From: JADJOM01 sp046327715
GTDB lineage: Bacteria > Gemmatimonadota > Gemmatimonadetes > Gemmatimonadales > GWC2-71-9
Direction of reading: 5' to 3'
DNA length: 64,000 bases
Assembly (NCBI GenBank): GCA_046327715.1
Contig: JAXLXY010000002.1
Span: forward strand, 186,001-250,000
Part shown: positions 19,235-27,108 of the stretch, piece after piece
Position numbering within the stretch: position 1 is the stretch's first letter
Layout of the letters: the number at the start of each line of letters is the position of its first letter
Program-made: the position numbers and the translations under genes
Notes under the pieces: model-generated
Databases searched by the model: none
What the model was told of the DNA's origin: nothing
Seen by the model: only the letters and a program-made list of their open reading frames with translations

Positions 19235-19663
19235 ATGCCAGCAATCGTGCGACGCGCGCGGCGGTTCCTGCTCGCCCTGCTGCTCGCGCCCGCCAGCCTG
19301 GCGGCGCAGACATCCCTCACCGACGCGGACTACCTGGCGCTCGGCCGCAAGTACTACGACTGGTTCGTCAGCGCCGAGGCCGACAGCATCCTGGCGCACC
19401 TGAGCCCGGAGGCGCGGGAGGGCGCCGGGGGCCTCGACGGCGTCCATCAGGCCATCGTGGACTTCCTCACCCGGGCGGGCGTCGAGACCGAGCTCGTCGA
19501 GGAGAAGATGACCCGCCGCAACGGCCGGCCGCAGTACTGGCGGGAGAGCCGCTATGCCAGCTTCACCGAGGAGTCGCTGGTCTTTCGCTGGGTCTTCAAT
19601 GATGCCGGCGAGCTCGACGGTGTCGGCATGGGCCCGAGGAGCCGCACCCCGGCCCCGGACTAG
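19235..19663 (+). CDS. Small secreted protein, DUF3887-like
   Basis: 142 residues with a signal peptide (RRARRFLLALLLAPASLAAQ, cut before TSLT). The mature part, ALGRKYYDWFVSAEADSILAHLSPEAR, followed by a short beta-rich region, resembles the DUF3887/NTF2-like fold found in secreted accessory domains. GGAGG at 19226-19230 sits five bases before the ATG. Convergent with the phosphoesterase gene, overlapping its end by four bases. Ligand unknown. Confidence 0.65.
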   Translation: MPAIVRRARRFLLALLLAPASLAAQTSLTDADYLALGRKYYDWFVSAEADSILAHLSPEAREGAGGLDGVHQAIVDFLTRAGVETELVEEKMTRRNGRPQYWRESRYASFTEESLVFRWVFNDAGELDGVGMGPRSRTPAPD

Positions 19664-20151
19664 TCGACGTCGAGCCCGGTGAGCGGCACCAGCCGCGCGC
19701 GGGGTGGGAGACCCGCCTCGAGTTCCATGATCCCGACCGAGGCCGGCAGGTCGAAGCGGCGCCGGCCCGCGCCGCCGGGGTTCATCACGGTGCGGACCAG
19801 GTCCACCGTGGTGAGCAACGGCCGGTGGGTGTGGCCGTAGATGATCACGTCGGCCTCGGGCCACAGCCGGTGCAGGCTCTCCGGGGCCGGGCTGCCGAGC
19901 TGGTCGCCGTGGGTCAGCACGAAGTCGAGCCCCTCGATCCGGCGCTGGACCACCTGCGGGACGCGCTGCCGCACGTCCCACCCGTCGCAATTGCCGTAGA
20001 CGGCGAGCACCGGCGCCAGCGCCTCCAGTTCGGTCAGGAGGTCGAGCGGGCCGATGTCGCCGGCGTGGAGGATGAGGTCCACCTCCGCGAAGACCTCGAA
20101 GACCTCGGGGCGGAGCAGGCCGTGGGTATCCGCGATGATGCCGAGCCGCAT
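19660..20151 (-). CDS. YfcE/MJ0936-family metallophosphoesterase
   Basis: 163-residue calcineurin-like phosphodiesterase. Metal-binding blocks are all present: DTHG (8-11), GDIG (GD at 31-32), GNCD (about 53-56), THGDQ and GHTHRP. Family members hydrolyse phosphodiesters in vitro; the physiological substrate is generally unknown. It is the last gene of the minus-strand run headed by ubiE, lying four bases after the ubiX stop, so it is probably co-transcribed with the quinone genes without an obvious role in them. Confidence 0.87.
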   Translation of the reverse strand: MRLGIIADTHGLLRPEVFEVFAEVDLILHAGDIGPLDLLTELEALAPVLAVYGNCDGWDVRQRVPQVVQRRIEGLDFVLTHGDQLGSPAPESLHRLWPEADVIIYGHTHRPLLTTVDLVRTVMNPGGAGRRRFDLPASVGIMELEAGLPPRARLVPLTGLDVD

Positions 20152-20155
20152 GGCC

Positions 20156-20734
20156 TCAGCCCTGCCACCGGGGCGTGATGTCGAGTCCGAGGTCGAGCTG
20201 GTCGAGGATGCGCTGCACGACGAAGTCCACCAGATCCGGGATGCCGGCGGGCCGGTGATAGAAGCCGGGGGCCGCGGGGAGGACCACCGCGCCGGCCTCG
20301 GTCACGGCGGTGAGGTTGCGGAGGTGCACCAGCGAGAGCGGCGTCTCGCGCGGCACCAGGATCAGCTTGCGCCGCTCCTTGAGGGCCACGTCGGCGGCGC
20401 GCTCCACGAGCGAGCGGCTGGTGCCGTGCGCCACCGCCGCCACCGTGCCCATCGAGCAGGGGCAGATGACCATCCCGGCACTACGCGCAGAGCCGGAGGC
20501 CGGCCTGGCGCCGCGGTCGGTGTCGGCGTAGGTGGTGATGCTCGACCAGTCCCCGCCGGTGGCGGCGCGGAGGGCGGCCTCATCCGCGAGGCCCGCCTCC
20601 GTGCCAAGCAGCCGCCAGCCGTGGCTCGAGACGATCAGCCAGACCGGCACCCGGTGGCGCGCCAGCACCTCGAGGAGGCGCACCGCATAGGGCGCGCCCG
20701 AGGCCCCGGTGATGGCCAGCACCACGGGGTGCAT
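20156..20734 (-). CDS. ubiX: UbiX-family flavin prenyltransferase
   Basis: Makes prenylated FMN, the cofactor of UbiD decarboxylases. 192 residues with the family marks AITGASGAPYAVRLLEVL (FMN site), ICPCSMGTVAAVAHG, LKERRKLILVPRETPLS and GFYHRP. Encoded three genes downstream of a ubiD homologue, its expected client. If this is the futalosine pathway, the pair would act on prenylated 1,4-dihydroxy-6-naphthoate (MqnM/MqnL nomenclature) rather than octaprenyl-4-hydroxybenzoate. Confidence 0.92.
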   Translation of the reverse strand: MHPVVLAITGASGAPYAVRLLEVLARHRVPVWLIVSSHGWRLLGTEAGLADEAALRAATGGDWSSITTYADTDRGARPASGSARSAGMVICPCSMGTVAAVAHGTSRSLVERAADVALKERRKLILVPRETPLSLVHLRNLTAVTEAGAVVLPAAPGFYHRPAGIPDLVDFVVQRILDQLDLGLDITPRWQG

Positions 20735-20737
20735 CGG

Positions 20738-20887
20738 TCAGCGTCCGCGGCGGTTGGCCGTCGGGTTCTTGGGCGGATGCCGCTCCGGCTGCGGCGGCGG
20801 CACGCGCGGCTGCTGCGCGCCCTTCTCCGGCTTCGGCTTGCCACGGCCCCGCTGCGGAATCAGGCTTTCCTTCGGTCGCTTGCCCAT
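20738..20887 (-). CDS. Small basic Pro-rich protein within the quinone operon
   Basis: 49 residues (MGKRPKESLIPQRGRG..., ending PKNPTANRRGR), with about 14 Lys/Arg and 11 Pro and no hydrophobic core, so likely disordered. Supported as a real gene by a strong ribosome-binding site (GGGGAGG seven bases or fewer before ATG on the minus strand), an intact frame, and close fit between ubiA and ubiX (stop three bases before the ubiX start). No known family recognised. It could bind nucleic acid or acidic lipid, but that is speculation from charge alone. Confidence 0.55.
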   Translation of the reverse strand: MGKRPKESLIPQRGRGKPKPEKGAQQPRVPPPQPERHPPKNPTANRRGR

Positions 20888-20941
20888 CGTGCCTCCCCTT
20901 GGGTGGTGCCCACGTCCAACCGCGTCTCCCGCTTCCCAGGA

Positions 20942-21832
20942 CTACACCAACCGGTCCAGCAGTGCGAACATGAACACCGTCAGGCTCATCACGCCGTTCA
21001 TGGTGAAGAACGCGGCATCGAGCCGCGACAGGTCGCCGGGGCGCACCAGCTGGTGCTCGTAGGCCAGGATCAGCGCCGCGACCGCCACCCCCGCGAAGTA
21101 CCACGCCCCGAACCCGGCGCCCCAGCCGAACAGCGCCAGCGCCGGGATCGTCACCCCGTGGAGGACCTTGGCCAGCAGGATGCTCCGCGCCTGCCCCAGG
21201 CGCACCACCGCGCTGTGCAGCCCCGCGTCCCGGTCGAAGCCCTCGTCGGGGAGGGCGTAGAAGATGTCGAAGCCCGCCACCCAGGTGGCCACCGCCACGG
21301 TGATCGCCACCAGCACCCACCACGGCTCGCTCCAGCGCCCCGTCACGGCCAGGTAGCCGCCCACCGGCGCGATCGCGAGCGAGAGGCCGAGCCAGAGGTG
21401 CGGCCACCAGGTGAACCGCTTGGCCAGGCTGTAGAGCATGATCCAGCCCAGCGCCAGCGGGCTCAGCAGGAAGCAGAGCGGATTGAGGAACCACGAGGAG
21501 GCCAGGAACACCGCGCCCGCCAGCCCCACCGAGACCCACGCCTGCCGCAGGGTGAGCCGGCCCCGGGGAAGTTCGCGCTCCCGGGTGCGCGGGTTGCGGG
21601 CGTCGAAGGCCCGGTCCACGATCCGGTTGAAGCCCATGGCCACCCATCGCGCGGCGCTGAAGGCCACCACCACCACAACGACCGTGACCCAGCGCACCCC
21701 CGCCTCGAGCGACGCCTCGAGGACGCCGAGCATGGCGAAGGGGAGCGCGAAGATCGTGTGCGGCAGCTTGACGAAGCTGGCGTACCGCGCCAGCAGGGAC
21801 TCGCCGGCGACGGTCTGGCCCTCCGCCCTCAC
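20942..21832 (-). CDS. UbiA-family aromatic prenyltransferase, probably MqnP type
   Basis: Integral membrane transferase of 296 residues that attaches a polyprenyl chain to an aromatic acid. About eight hydrophobic segments. The first Asp-rich motif reads GFNRIVDRAFDARNPRTRERELPRG; the NPRTxxRELP form is typical of the group that includes MqnP of the futalosine menaquinone pathway, whereas classical UbiA has KRTANRPLP. The second motif is FDIFYALPDEGFDRDAGLHS. The GTG start overlaps the ubiD stop (GTGA). Neighbouring ubiE, ubiD and ubiX complete the tail-modifying steps. Confidence 0.88.
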   Translation of the reverse strand: MRAEGQTVAGESLLARYASFVKLPHTIFALPFAMLGVLEASLEAGVRWVTVVVVVVAFSAARWVAMGFNRIVDRAFDARNPRTRERELPRGRLTLRQAWVSVGLAGAVFLASSWFLNPLCFLLSPLALGWIMLYSLAKRFTWWPHLWLGLSLAIAPVGGYLAVTGRWSEPWWVLVAITVAVATWVAGFDIFYALPDEGFDRDAGLHSAVVRLGQARSILLAKVLHGVTIPALALFGWGAGFGAWYFAGVAVAALILAYEHQLVRPGDLSRLDAAFFTMNGVMSLTVFMFALLDRLV

Positions 21833-23307
21833 AGGCGGATCCCGAGGCGGGGCCACAGCTCATCCACCCGGCGCCGGGTGGCCTCGTCCATGGTGATGAG
21901 TTCGGGCCACTCGCGGGTGAAGCCCTCGTCCCGCCACTTCCGGGTGCCGTCGATCCCCATCTTGCTGCCGAAGCTGAAGTGCTGGCTGGCGTGGTCGAGC
22001 ACGTCCACCGGCCCCTTGGTGAAGCGCACGTCGCGCTCGGGGTCGATGTTGTTGAGCACGATCCACCAGGCCTCGTCGGGATCCTGCACGTTCACGTGCT
22101 TGTCCACGATCACCAGGACCTTGGCGAGCGACATGAGCCCCGCGCCCCACAGCGCGTTCATCACCTTGTACGCCTGGCCCGGGTACTGCTTGTCGATCGA
22201 GACGAAGACCAGGTTGTGGAAGATGCCGCAGGCCGGCATGTGGTAGTCCACCACCTCGGGCACCGTCAGCCGCAGCAGCGGCAGGAAGATCCGCTCCGTG
22301 GCGTGCCCCAGGTAGTAGTCCTCCATCGGGGGCCGGCCCACCAGGGTCGCGGCGTACACCGGCTGCTTCCGCATGGTCACGGCGGTGACGTGCACCCGGG
22401 GATAGAGGTCGGCCAGCGAGTAGTAGCCGGTGTGGTCGCCGAACGGCCCCTCGGTGACCAGCGGCTCCGCCGGGTCGATGTAGCCCTCGATGACGTACTC
22501 CGCCTCGGCGGGCACCTCGAGGTCGCAGGTGACGGCCTTCACCAGCTCCACCGGCGACTTGCGCAGGAACCCCGCGAAGATGAACTCGTCGATCATCGGC
22601 GGCAGCGGCGCCGACGCCGAATAGAGGCTGGCCGGGTCGGCACCGACGGCGATCGCCACCGGCATCCGCTCGCCCCGGGCCGCCAGCTCGCGCCAGTGGT
22701 GGGCACCCACCTTGTGCCGCTGCCAGTGCATGGCCAGCTCGCGCTTGCCCTGCACCTGCACCCGGTACATCCCCACGTTGCGGATGCCCCGATCGGGGTC
22801 CTCGGTGATGACCATCGGCAGGGTGATGTACCGGCCGCCGTCGCCCGGCCAGGTGGTCAGGAAGGGGATCCGGTCGAGGTCCACCTGGTCGCCCTGCCAC
22901 ACCACCTCCTGGCAGGCGCCACGGCCGCCGCGGGTGCGGGGCGGGAACTTCGACGCCTCCGCCAGCTTCGGCAGCATCGAGAGCTTGCCGAACAGCCCGT
23001 CGGGCACCTTGAGGTTGAGCAGCTCGCTGATCCGCGCCCCCACCTCGTCGAGGTGCTGCACCCCGAGCGAGAGGCACATCCGTTTCATCGAGCCGTACAG
23101 GTTGATCGCCACCGGGTACTCGCTCGGCCGGCCGTCATCGAGCAGCGGCCGCTCGAACAGCAGCGCCGGTCCGCCGCCGGGGCTCTTCATGCACCGGTCG
23201 GCGATCTCCGCGATCTCCAGCCGGGTCCGCACCGGTTCCCGCACCCGCACCAGCTCGCCCATCCGGTCGATGGCGCCGATGAACTCCTGCAGGCTGTCGA
23301 GCGTCAT
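21829..23307 (-). CDS. ubiD: UbiD-family decarboxylase
   Basis: 492-residue prenyl-FMN-dependent decarboxylase. Characteristic pieces are LLFERP, VAINLYGSMKRMCLSLG, TWPGDGGRYITLPMVIT, the RNVGMYRVQ block, EGPFGDHTGYYS (near the catalytic Glu-Arg-Glu network), the ATLVGRPPMEDYYLGHATERIFLPLL block and KVLVIVDKHVNVQD. Needs UbiX, encoded downstream. The ATG overlaps the ubiE stop (ATGA). Either ubiquinone or futalosine-menaquinone precursor decarboxylation is possible; the accompanying MqnP-like transferase favours the latter. Confidence 0.93.
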   Translation of the reverse strand: MTLDSLQEFIGAIDRMGELVRVREPVRTRLEIAEIADRCMKSPGGGPALLFERPLLDDGRPSEYPVAINLYGSMKRMCLSLGVQHLDEVGARISELLNLKVPDGLFGKLSMLPKLAEASKFPPRTRGGRGACQEVVWQGDQVDLDRIPFLTTWPGDGGRYITLPMVITEDPDRGIRNVGMYRVQVQGKRELAMHWQRHKVGAHHWRELAARGERMPVAIAVGADPASLYSASAPLPPMIDEFIFAGFLRKSPVELVKAVTCDLEVPAEAEYVIEGYIDPAEPLVTEGPFGDHTGYYSLADLYPRVHVTAVTMRKQPVYAATLVGRPPMEDYYLGHATERIFLPLLRLTVPEVVDYHMPACGIFHNLVFVSIDKQYPGQAYKVMNALWGAGLMSLAKVLVIVDKHVNVQDPDEAWWIVLNNIDPERDVRFTKGPVDVLDHASQHFSFGSKMGIDGTRKWRDEGFTREWPELITMDEATRRRVDELWPRLGIRL

Positions 23308-24032
23308 GCGCGGGTCCCCACGTGGATGGCGCAGATCCCACCGAAGAGCAGCGTGTACCGTACCCCCGTGAACCCCGCCCGTTCCATGAGCGCGGCGAGC
23401 GCCGGCGGCTCCGGGAAGGCGAGGACCGAGGCGGGCAGGTAGGCGTAGGCATCCTGGTGCTTCGACACCAGCCGCCCGATGAGGGGCAGCAACCGGCGGA
23501 AGTAGAAGAAGTAGAGCCCCCGCATCGGCTGTCGCGGCGGCGTGGTGAATTCGAGGATCACCAGCCGCGCCCCCGGCTTGAGCACCCGCGCCGCCTCGGC
23601 CAGGCCCTGGTCCAGCTCCGCGAAGTTGCGGACCCCGAACCCCACCGTGGCGCCGTCGAACGTCGCGGAGGGGAACGGCAGCTCCAGCGCGTCGGCGTTG
23701 ACCGGGCGCACCCGGTCCGACTTGCCGCGGCCGAGCGCCAGCATCGGAAGCACGAAGTCCGCCCCGATCACCCGGCCGCCGAAGCCCGCCTGGCGCCCCA
23801 GCTGGGCGGCCAGGTCGAGGGTGCCGGCGCAGAGATCGAGGTAGAGTCCGTCGGGACGGGCGGGCCAGTCGAGCTCGGCCACGGCCTGCCGCCGCCACCG
23901 GCGGTCGACGTTCAGGCTGAGCAGGTGGTTCAGGAAGTCGTACCGGGGGGCGATGGCGGTGAACATCTCCCGGACATAGGACCGCTTCTCCAACCCGCCG
24001 GAGAGCGGTAACTTCCTATCTGTGGCTAACAT
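23304..24032 (-). CDS. ubiE: UbiE/MenG demethylmenaquinone methyltransferase
   Basis: SAM-dependent C-methyltransferase for the last step of menaquinone (or a late step of ubiquinone) synthesis. 242 residues with VREMFTAIAPRYDFLNHLLSLNVDRRWRR, the SAM loop LDLCAGTLDLA, NADALELPFPSATFDGATVGFGVRNF and the MRGLYFFYFRRLLPLIG block, all diagnostic. First gene of the operon with ubiD, ubiA, the 49-aa gene, ubiX and the phosphoesterase. Preceded by a promoter whose -10 ends eight bases before the ATG. Confidence 0.95.
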   Translation of the reverse strand: MLATDRKLPLSGGLEKRSYVREMFTAIAPRYDFLNHLLSLNVDRRWRRQAVAELDWPARPDGLYLDLCAGTLDLAAQLGRQAGFGGRVIGADFVLPMLALGRGKSDRVRPVNADALELPFPSATFDGATVGFGVRNFAELDQGLAEAARVLKPGARLVILEFTTPPRQPMRGLYFFYFRRLLPLIGRLVSKHQDAYAYLPASVLAFPEPPALAALMERAGFTGVRYTLLFGGICAIHVGTRA

Positions 24033-24040
24033 AGGCGCAG

Positions 24041-24070
24041 AATGTAGTCCGTGGAGCGGCGGCCGGGCAA
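24041..24070 (-). promoter_or_regulatory. Promoter of the ubiE operon
   Basis: On the minus strand: TTGCCC (24065-24070), 18-base spacer, TACATT (24041-24046), then eight bases to the ATG. The very short distance implies a leaderless or nearly leaderless transcript. Confidence 0.45.
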
Positions 24071-24085
24071 GGCGCCGGGCTCTTC

Positions 24086-24688
24086 ATGGCTGAACGTCCC
24101 GATCTGGTGTCCCTGAGCGATCAGGAGATCGTGGCCCTCGCCAAGGAGGGACGCGAAGCCGCGTACCGCGAGCTCATTCGCCGGTACGAACGGCCCGTGT
24201 TCTCCCTCATCCTGCGCATGGTCCGCGACCGGCAGCTCGCCGAGGACCTGGCGCAGGAGACGTTCATCAAGGCGCTCAACGCCATCGGGAGCTACCGCCC
24301 CGAGTTCAAGTTCTCGAGCTGGATCTTCAAGATCGCCAACAACGCGGCGATCGATCAGCTGCGCCGGCGCGAGGTCGACACCCTCTCGATCGACGGCGCC
24401 CCCAACGCCACCAGTGCCGACGACATCGAAGCCACCGCGCTCCAGGTGGGGGACAAGGGCGAGACGCCCCTGGCCGAGCTCGAGGCTCGCGAGCTCGGGA
24501 CCCACATCGAACGGGCCATCGCCCAGCTGCGGCCCGAGTATCGCTCCTGCATCATGCTGCGGCACGTCGAGGGGCTGGCCTACGAGGAGATCGCCCAGCT
24601 GCTCGACCTGCCCCTCGGCACCGTGAAGACCTATATCCACCGGGCGCGGCACGAGCTGCGGGACATGCTCGCGCACCTCCGGGACTGA
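24086..24688 (+). CDS. ECF sigma factor (RpoE group)
   Basis: 200 residues with region 2 RYERPVFSLILRMVRDRQLAEDLAQETFIKALNAI and FSSWIFKIANNAAIDQLRRR, and region 4 LRPEYRSCIMLRHVEGLAYEEIAQLLDLPLGTVKTYIHRARHELRDML. Followed 34 bases later by a zinc-type anti-sigma gene and then a membrane protein, forming the usual sigma/anti-sigma/target module. Divergent from the quinone operon. The trigger is unknown. Confidence 0.94.
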   Translation: MAERPDLVSLSDQEIVALAKEGREAAYRELIRRYERPVFSLILRMVRDRQLAEDLAQETFIKALNAIGSYRPEFKFSSWIFKIANNAAIDQLRRREVDTLSIDGAPNATSADDIEATALQVGDKGETPLAELEARELGTHIERAIAQLRPEYRSCIMLRHVEGLAYEEIAQLLDLPLGTVKTYIHRARHELRDMLAHLRD

Positions 24689-24722
24689 AACCCCCTCTCC
24701 GACGAGGCCGTAAGACCGCCGT

Positions 24723-25547
24723 ATGGTTGACGCACCCCATCTCAGCCCCGACGAGCTCGATCTCTGGCTGGACGGCCGTCTCCCCAACCCTCGTACGTCC
24801 CACCTCGAAACATGCGAACAGTGCCGGACCACCGCTGAGGAGCTGCGCGATGTCGTGGCCCAGCTCCGGGCCCTGCCGCAGGTGGCACCGGGGCGTTCCT
24901 TTGCCGACCGGGTCATGGCCCGGGTGGCGGTGGCCGGGGTGACCCCGGTCGCCGCCGACGCCCACCTGACCCCGGAGGATCTCGATCAATGGGTCCTCGG
25001 GGAGCTGCCGCTGGTGCGCCAGTCGCACCTCCGCGGCTGCCCCGACTGCCAGGCCCTGGCCGATGCCGAACGGGTGCTGGTGCTCCAGCTCGAGGCCCTG
25101 CCGCTCTTCACGCCGCGCGCCGATTTCGCCGACCGGGTCATGGACCAGGTCGACACCGGCGGGCTGTCCCTCGCCGGGGCGTGGCGCCGGTGGCGCAGCG
25201 GTGTCGCCCGCAACCCCCTGACCGTCGGGATGGCCGCTGGCGTCGCCGGGCTCCTCGGCGGATCGATCGCGGCCAGCGTGGCGTGGGCCGCCGGCCACCA
25301 GGACACCATCAGCGGGGCGAGCACCTGGCTCATGACCCACGCGCAGGCGCTCTTCTGGCAGGGCGTCGGGGTCGCCTCGGCCGCGCTCGAGCAGCAGGGC
25401 TGGTACCAGGCGCTGCGGACCACCCTCACCCCCGGGCGCGCGGCGCTCCTGGTCGGGGTCACCGTCTCGCTCTATGCCGCCGGCGTCCTCGCGCTGCGCC
25501 GGCTGCTGGCGCTGCCCTCCGCCGGGACGGCCCGTGCGCTGCCCTGA
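24723..25547 (+). CDS. Anti-sigma factor with two HxxxCxxC zinc motifs
   Basis: 274-residue predicted membrane regulator of the preceding ECF sigma factor. Two copies of a zinc-anti-sigma motif are seen: His27-x3-Cys31-x2-Cys34 and His102-x3-Cys106-x2-Cys109, each preceded by LSPDELDLWLDG / LTPEDLDQWVLG and followed by an Arg-Ser/Asp-Phe-Ala-Asp-Arg-Val-Met element, so residues 1-70 and 78-145 are an internal duplication. Hydrophobic segments at about 165-190 and 240-262 should anchor the protein. A canonical anti-sigma has one such domain. The stop lies inside the start of the following gene. Confidence 0.82.
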   Translation: MVDAPHLSPDELDLWLDGRLPNPRTSHLETCEQCRTTAEELRDVVAQLRALPQVAPGRSFADRVMARVAVAGVTPVAADAHLTPEDLDQWVLGELPLVRQSHLRGCPDCQALADAERVLVLQLEALPLFTPRADFADRVMDQVDTGGLSLAGAWRRWRSGVARNPLTVGMAAGVAGLLGGSIAASVAWAAGHQDTISGASTWLMTHAQALFWQGVGVASAALEQQGWYQALRTTLTPGRAALLVGVTVSLYAAGVLALRRLLALPSAGTARALP

Positions 25548-27108
25548 GCCGATCCTGGCGGGCGCGCTGCTGCTGGCGCTGCTGCCGGCGCCAGCCGCCG
25601 CCCGCGACCTCGACAGCAGCGAGCCGTCCTGGAAGTCCCGCATCGAACTCCTGAACCAGCTCCTGGGCAGCGATGACGACCACGTGGTCCGCGACCACGT
25701 GGTCTCGCTCGCGACCGACATCGCCTCCGTCACCTTCGACTTCACCGACGGCGGCGCGCTGGTGCTGGCCATGGAAGGCGGTACCCTGCTGGTGGACGGC
25801 AAGCCGATCGGTCGCGTGGCCGACGACGGGGCCCTGGCGGTGAGCTGGCGGGCGCTGATGCTGGAGCTGGCGCGGAGCGACTCCCCGACGGCGCTCGGGC
25901 GGCTGCGGGCGTGGGCCCCCACGGGCCTCTCCCGCGAGGAGGCCGCCTTCGCCGAGCTCCTGGGCGAGCAGGTGGAGGGACTCTCCGCCCCCGCGGGCCT
26001 GCTGCCCGCGCCACAGCCGGTGGCCGCCGCCGCGCCCGGCGGCCTCACGATCGACCTCGGCGACCTCAGCAACCCGCGTCGCCTGGCGCCCCTGCTCCGG
26101 TCCGCCGCCACCCTCCGGGGCGACGCACTCCGGATCACCGTGCCGGGCGGGCAGGCCCACCTGGGCCACTTCGGCCTCGGCTCGGCGGAGCGCTATGCCG
26201 GTCACCTGCTGGTGGTGCGCGGCAACGCCGACATCTACGGCCGCGTCGAAGGGAACCTGGCCAGCGTCGAGGGCGACGTCATCGTCCACCCGGGCGCGGT
26301 GGTCACCGGCGACGTGCTCGCCGTGGCCGGCCAGGTCCGCGACCTCGGCGGCGATATCCTGGGCCAGATCCGGACCCTCGATCCCCCGCCCGAGCCGGCG
26401 GCGCGGCCCGCGGCCGAACCGCCGATCCCGGCGTGGATGCGCGCGGCCCGCAACGGCGCCGGCGTCGTTGGCGTCTTCCTCACGCTGCTGCTGGTGGGCA
26501 CCGGGCTGGTCGCCTTCGGCCGCCAGCCCCTCGAGGTCGTGAGCGACACCGTGCTCCACTCCTTCACCCGCTCGCTCCTGGTGGGATTGCTCGGCCAGGT
26601 GCTGGTGCTGCCGACCTTCGGCATGCTGGTGGTGGGGCTGGTGCTGACGGTGGCGGGCATCCTGCTCGTGCCGTTCGCGGTGATCGTCTTCGCGCTGCTG
26701 CTCGTGGTGGCGGTGCTCGGCGGCTTCCTCGCCATCGCGCACGCCATGGGCGAGAGCCTGACCCGGCGGCAGCTCGCGCTCGGCCGCGCGGTCCCGGCCA
26801 ACAGCTATCGCTACGTGATGGTGGGGCTGGCCGCCGTGGCGGGCACCTGGCTGGCGTGGGTGGCCTTCGGCTGGGTGCCGGTGGCGGGGAGCCTGATCCT
26901 GGCCACGGCGGTGCTGGTCACCTGGCTGCTCGCCACGGTGGGCTTCGGGGCGGCGCTGCTCTCGCGGGCCGGGCTCCGGGAGCACTTCGCGGGGCGGATC
27001 CTCCCGGCGGAGACCCTCACCGACGAGTTCCTCTGGGCCACGCCGCAGTTCGGCGTCACCGCCGTGAAGCGGCCGCCCCGCGACCGGACCCCGCCGCCGC
27101 TACCCTAG
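25534..27108 (+). CDS. Membrane protein with exported bactofilin-like (polymer-forming) domain
   Basis: 524 residues from a GTG overlapping the anti-sigma stop by 14 bases. A signal peptide (ILAGALLLALLPAPAAA) leads into a region of about 200 residues without recognised motifs, then at about 220-280 a right-handed beta-helix-like stretch (LLVVRGNADIYGRVEGNLASVEGDVIVHPGAVVTGDVLAVAG) resembling bactofilin/polymer-forming repeats, then five or six transmembrane helices from about 305 to 490. Placed with the sigma/anti-sigma pair, it may sense or respond to envelope stress. Function not established; the frame and codon use are clearly coding. Confidence 0.75.
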   Translation: MRCPEPILAGALLLALLPAPAAARDLDSSEPSWKSRIELLNQLLGSDDDHVVRDHVVSLATDIASVTFDFTDGGALVLAMEGGTLLVDGKPIGRVADDGALAVSWRALMLELARSDSPTALGRLRAWAPTGLSREEAAFAELLGEQVEGLSAPAGLLPAPQPVAAAAPGGLTIDLGDLSNPRRLAPLLRSAATLRGDALRITVPGGQAHLGHFGLGSAERYAGHLLVVRGNADIYGRVEGNLASVEGDVIVHPGAVVTGDVLAVAGQVRDLGGDILGQIRTLDPPPEPAARPAAEPPIPAWMRAARNGAGVVGVFLTLLLVGTGLVAFGRQPLEVVSDTVLHSFTRSLLVGLLGQVLVLPTFGMLVVGLVLTVAGILLVPFAVIVFALLLVVAVLGGFLAIAHAMGESLTRRQLALGRAVPANSYRYVMVGLAAVAGTWLAWVAFGWVPVAGSLILATAVLVTWLLATVGFGAALLSRAGLREHFAGRILPAETLTDEFLWATPQFGVTAVKRPPRDRTPPPLP

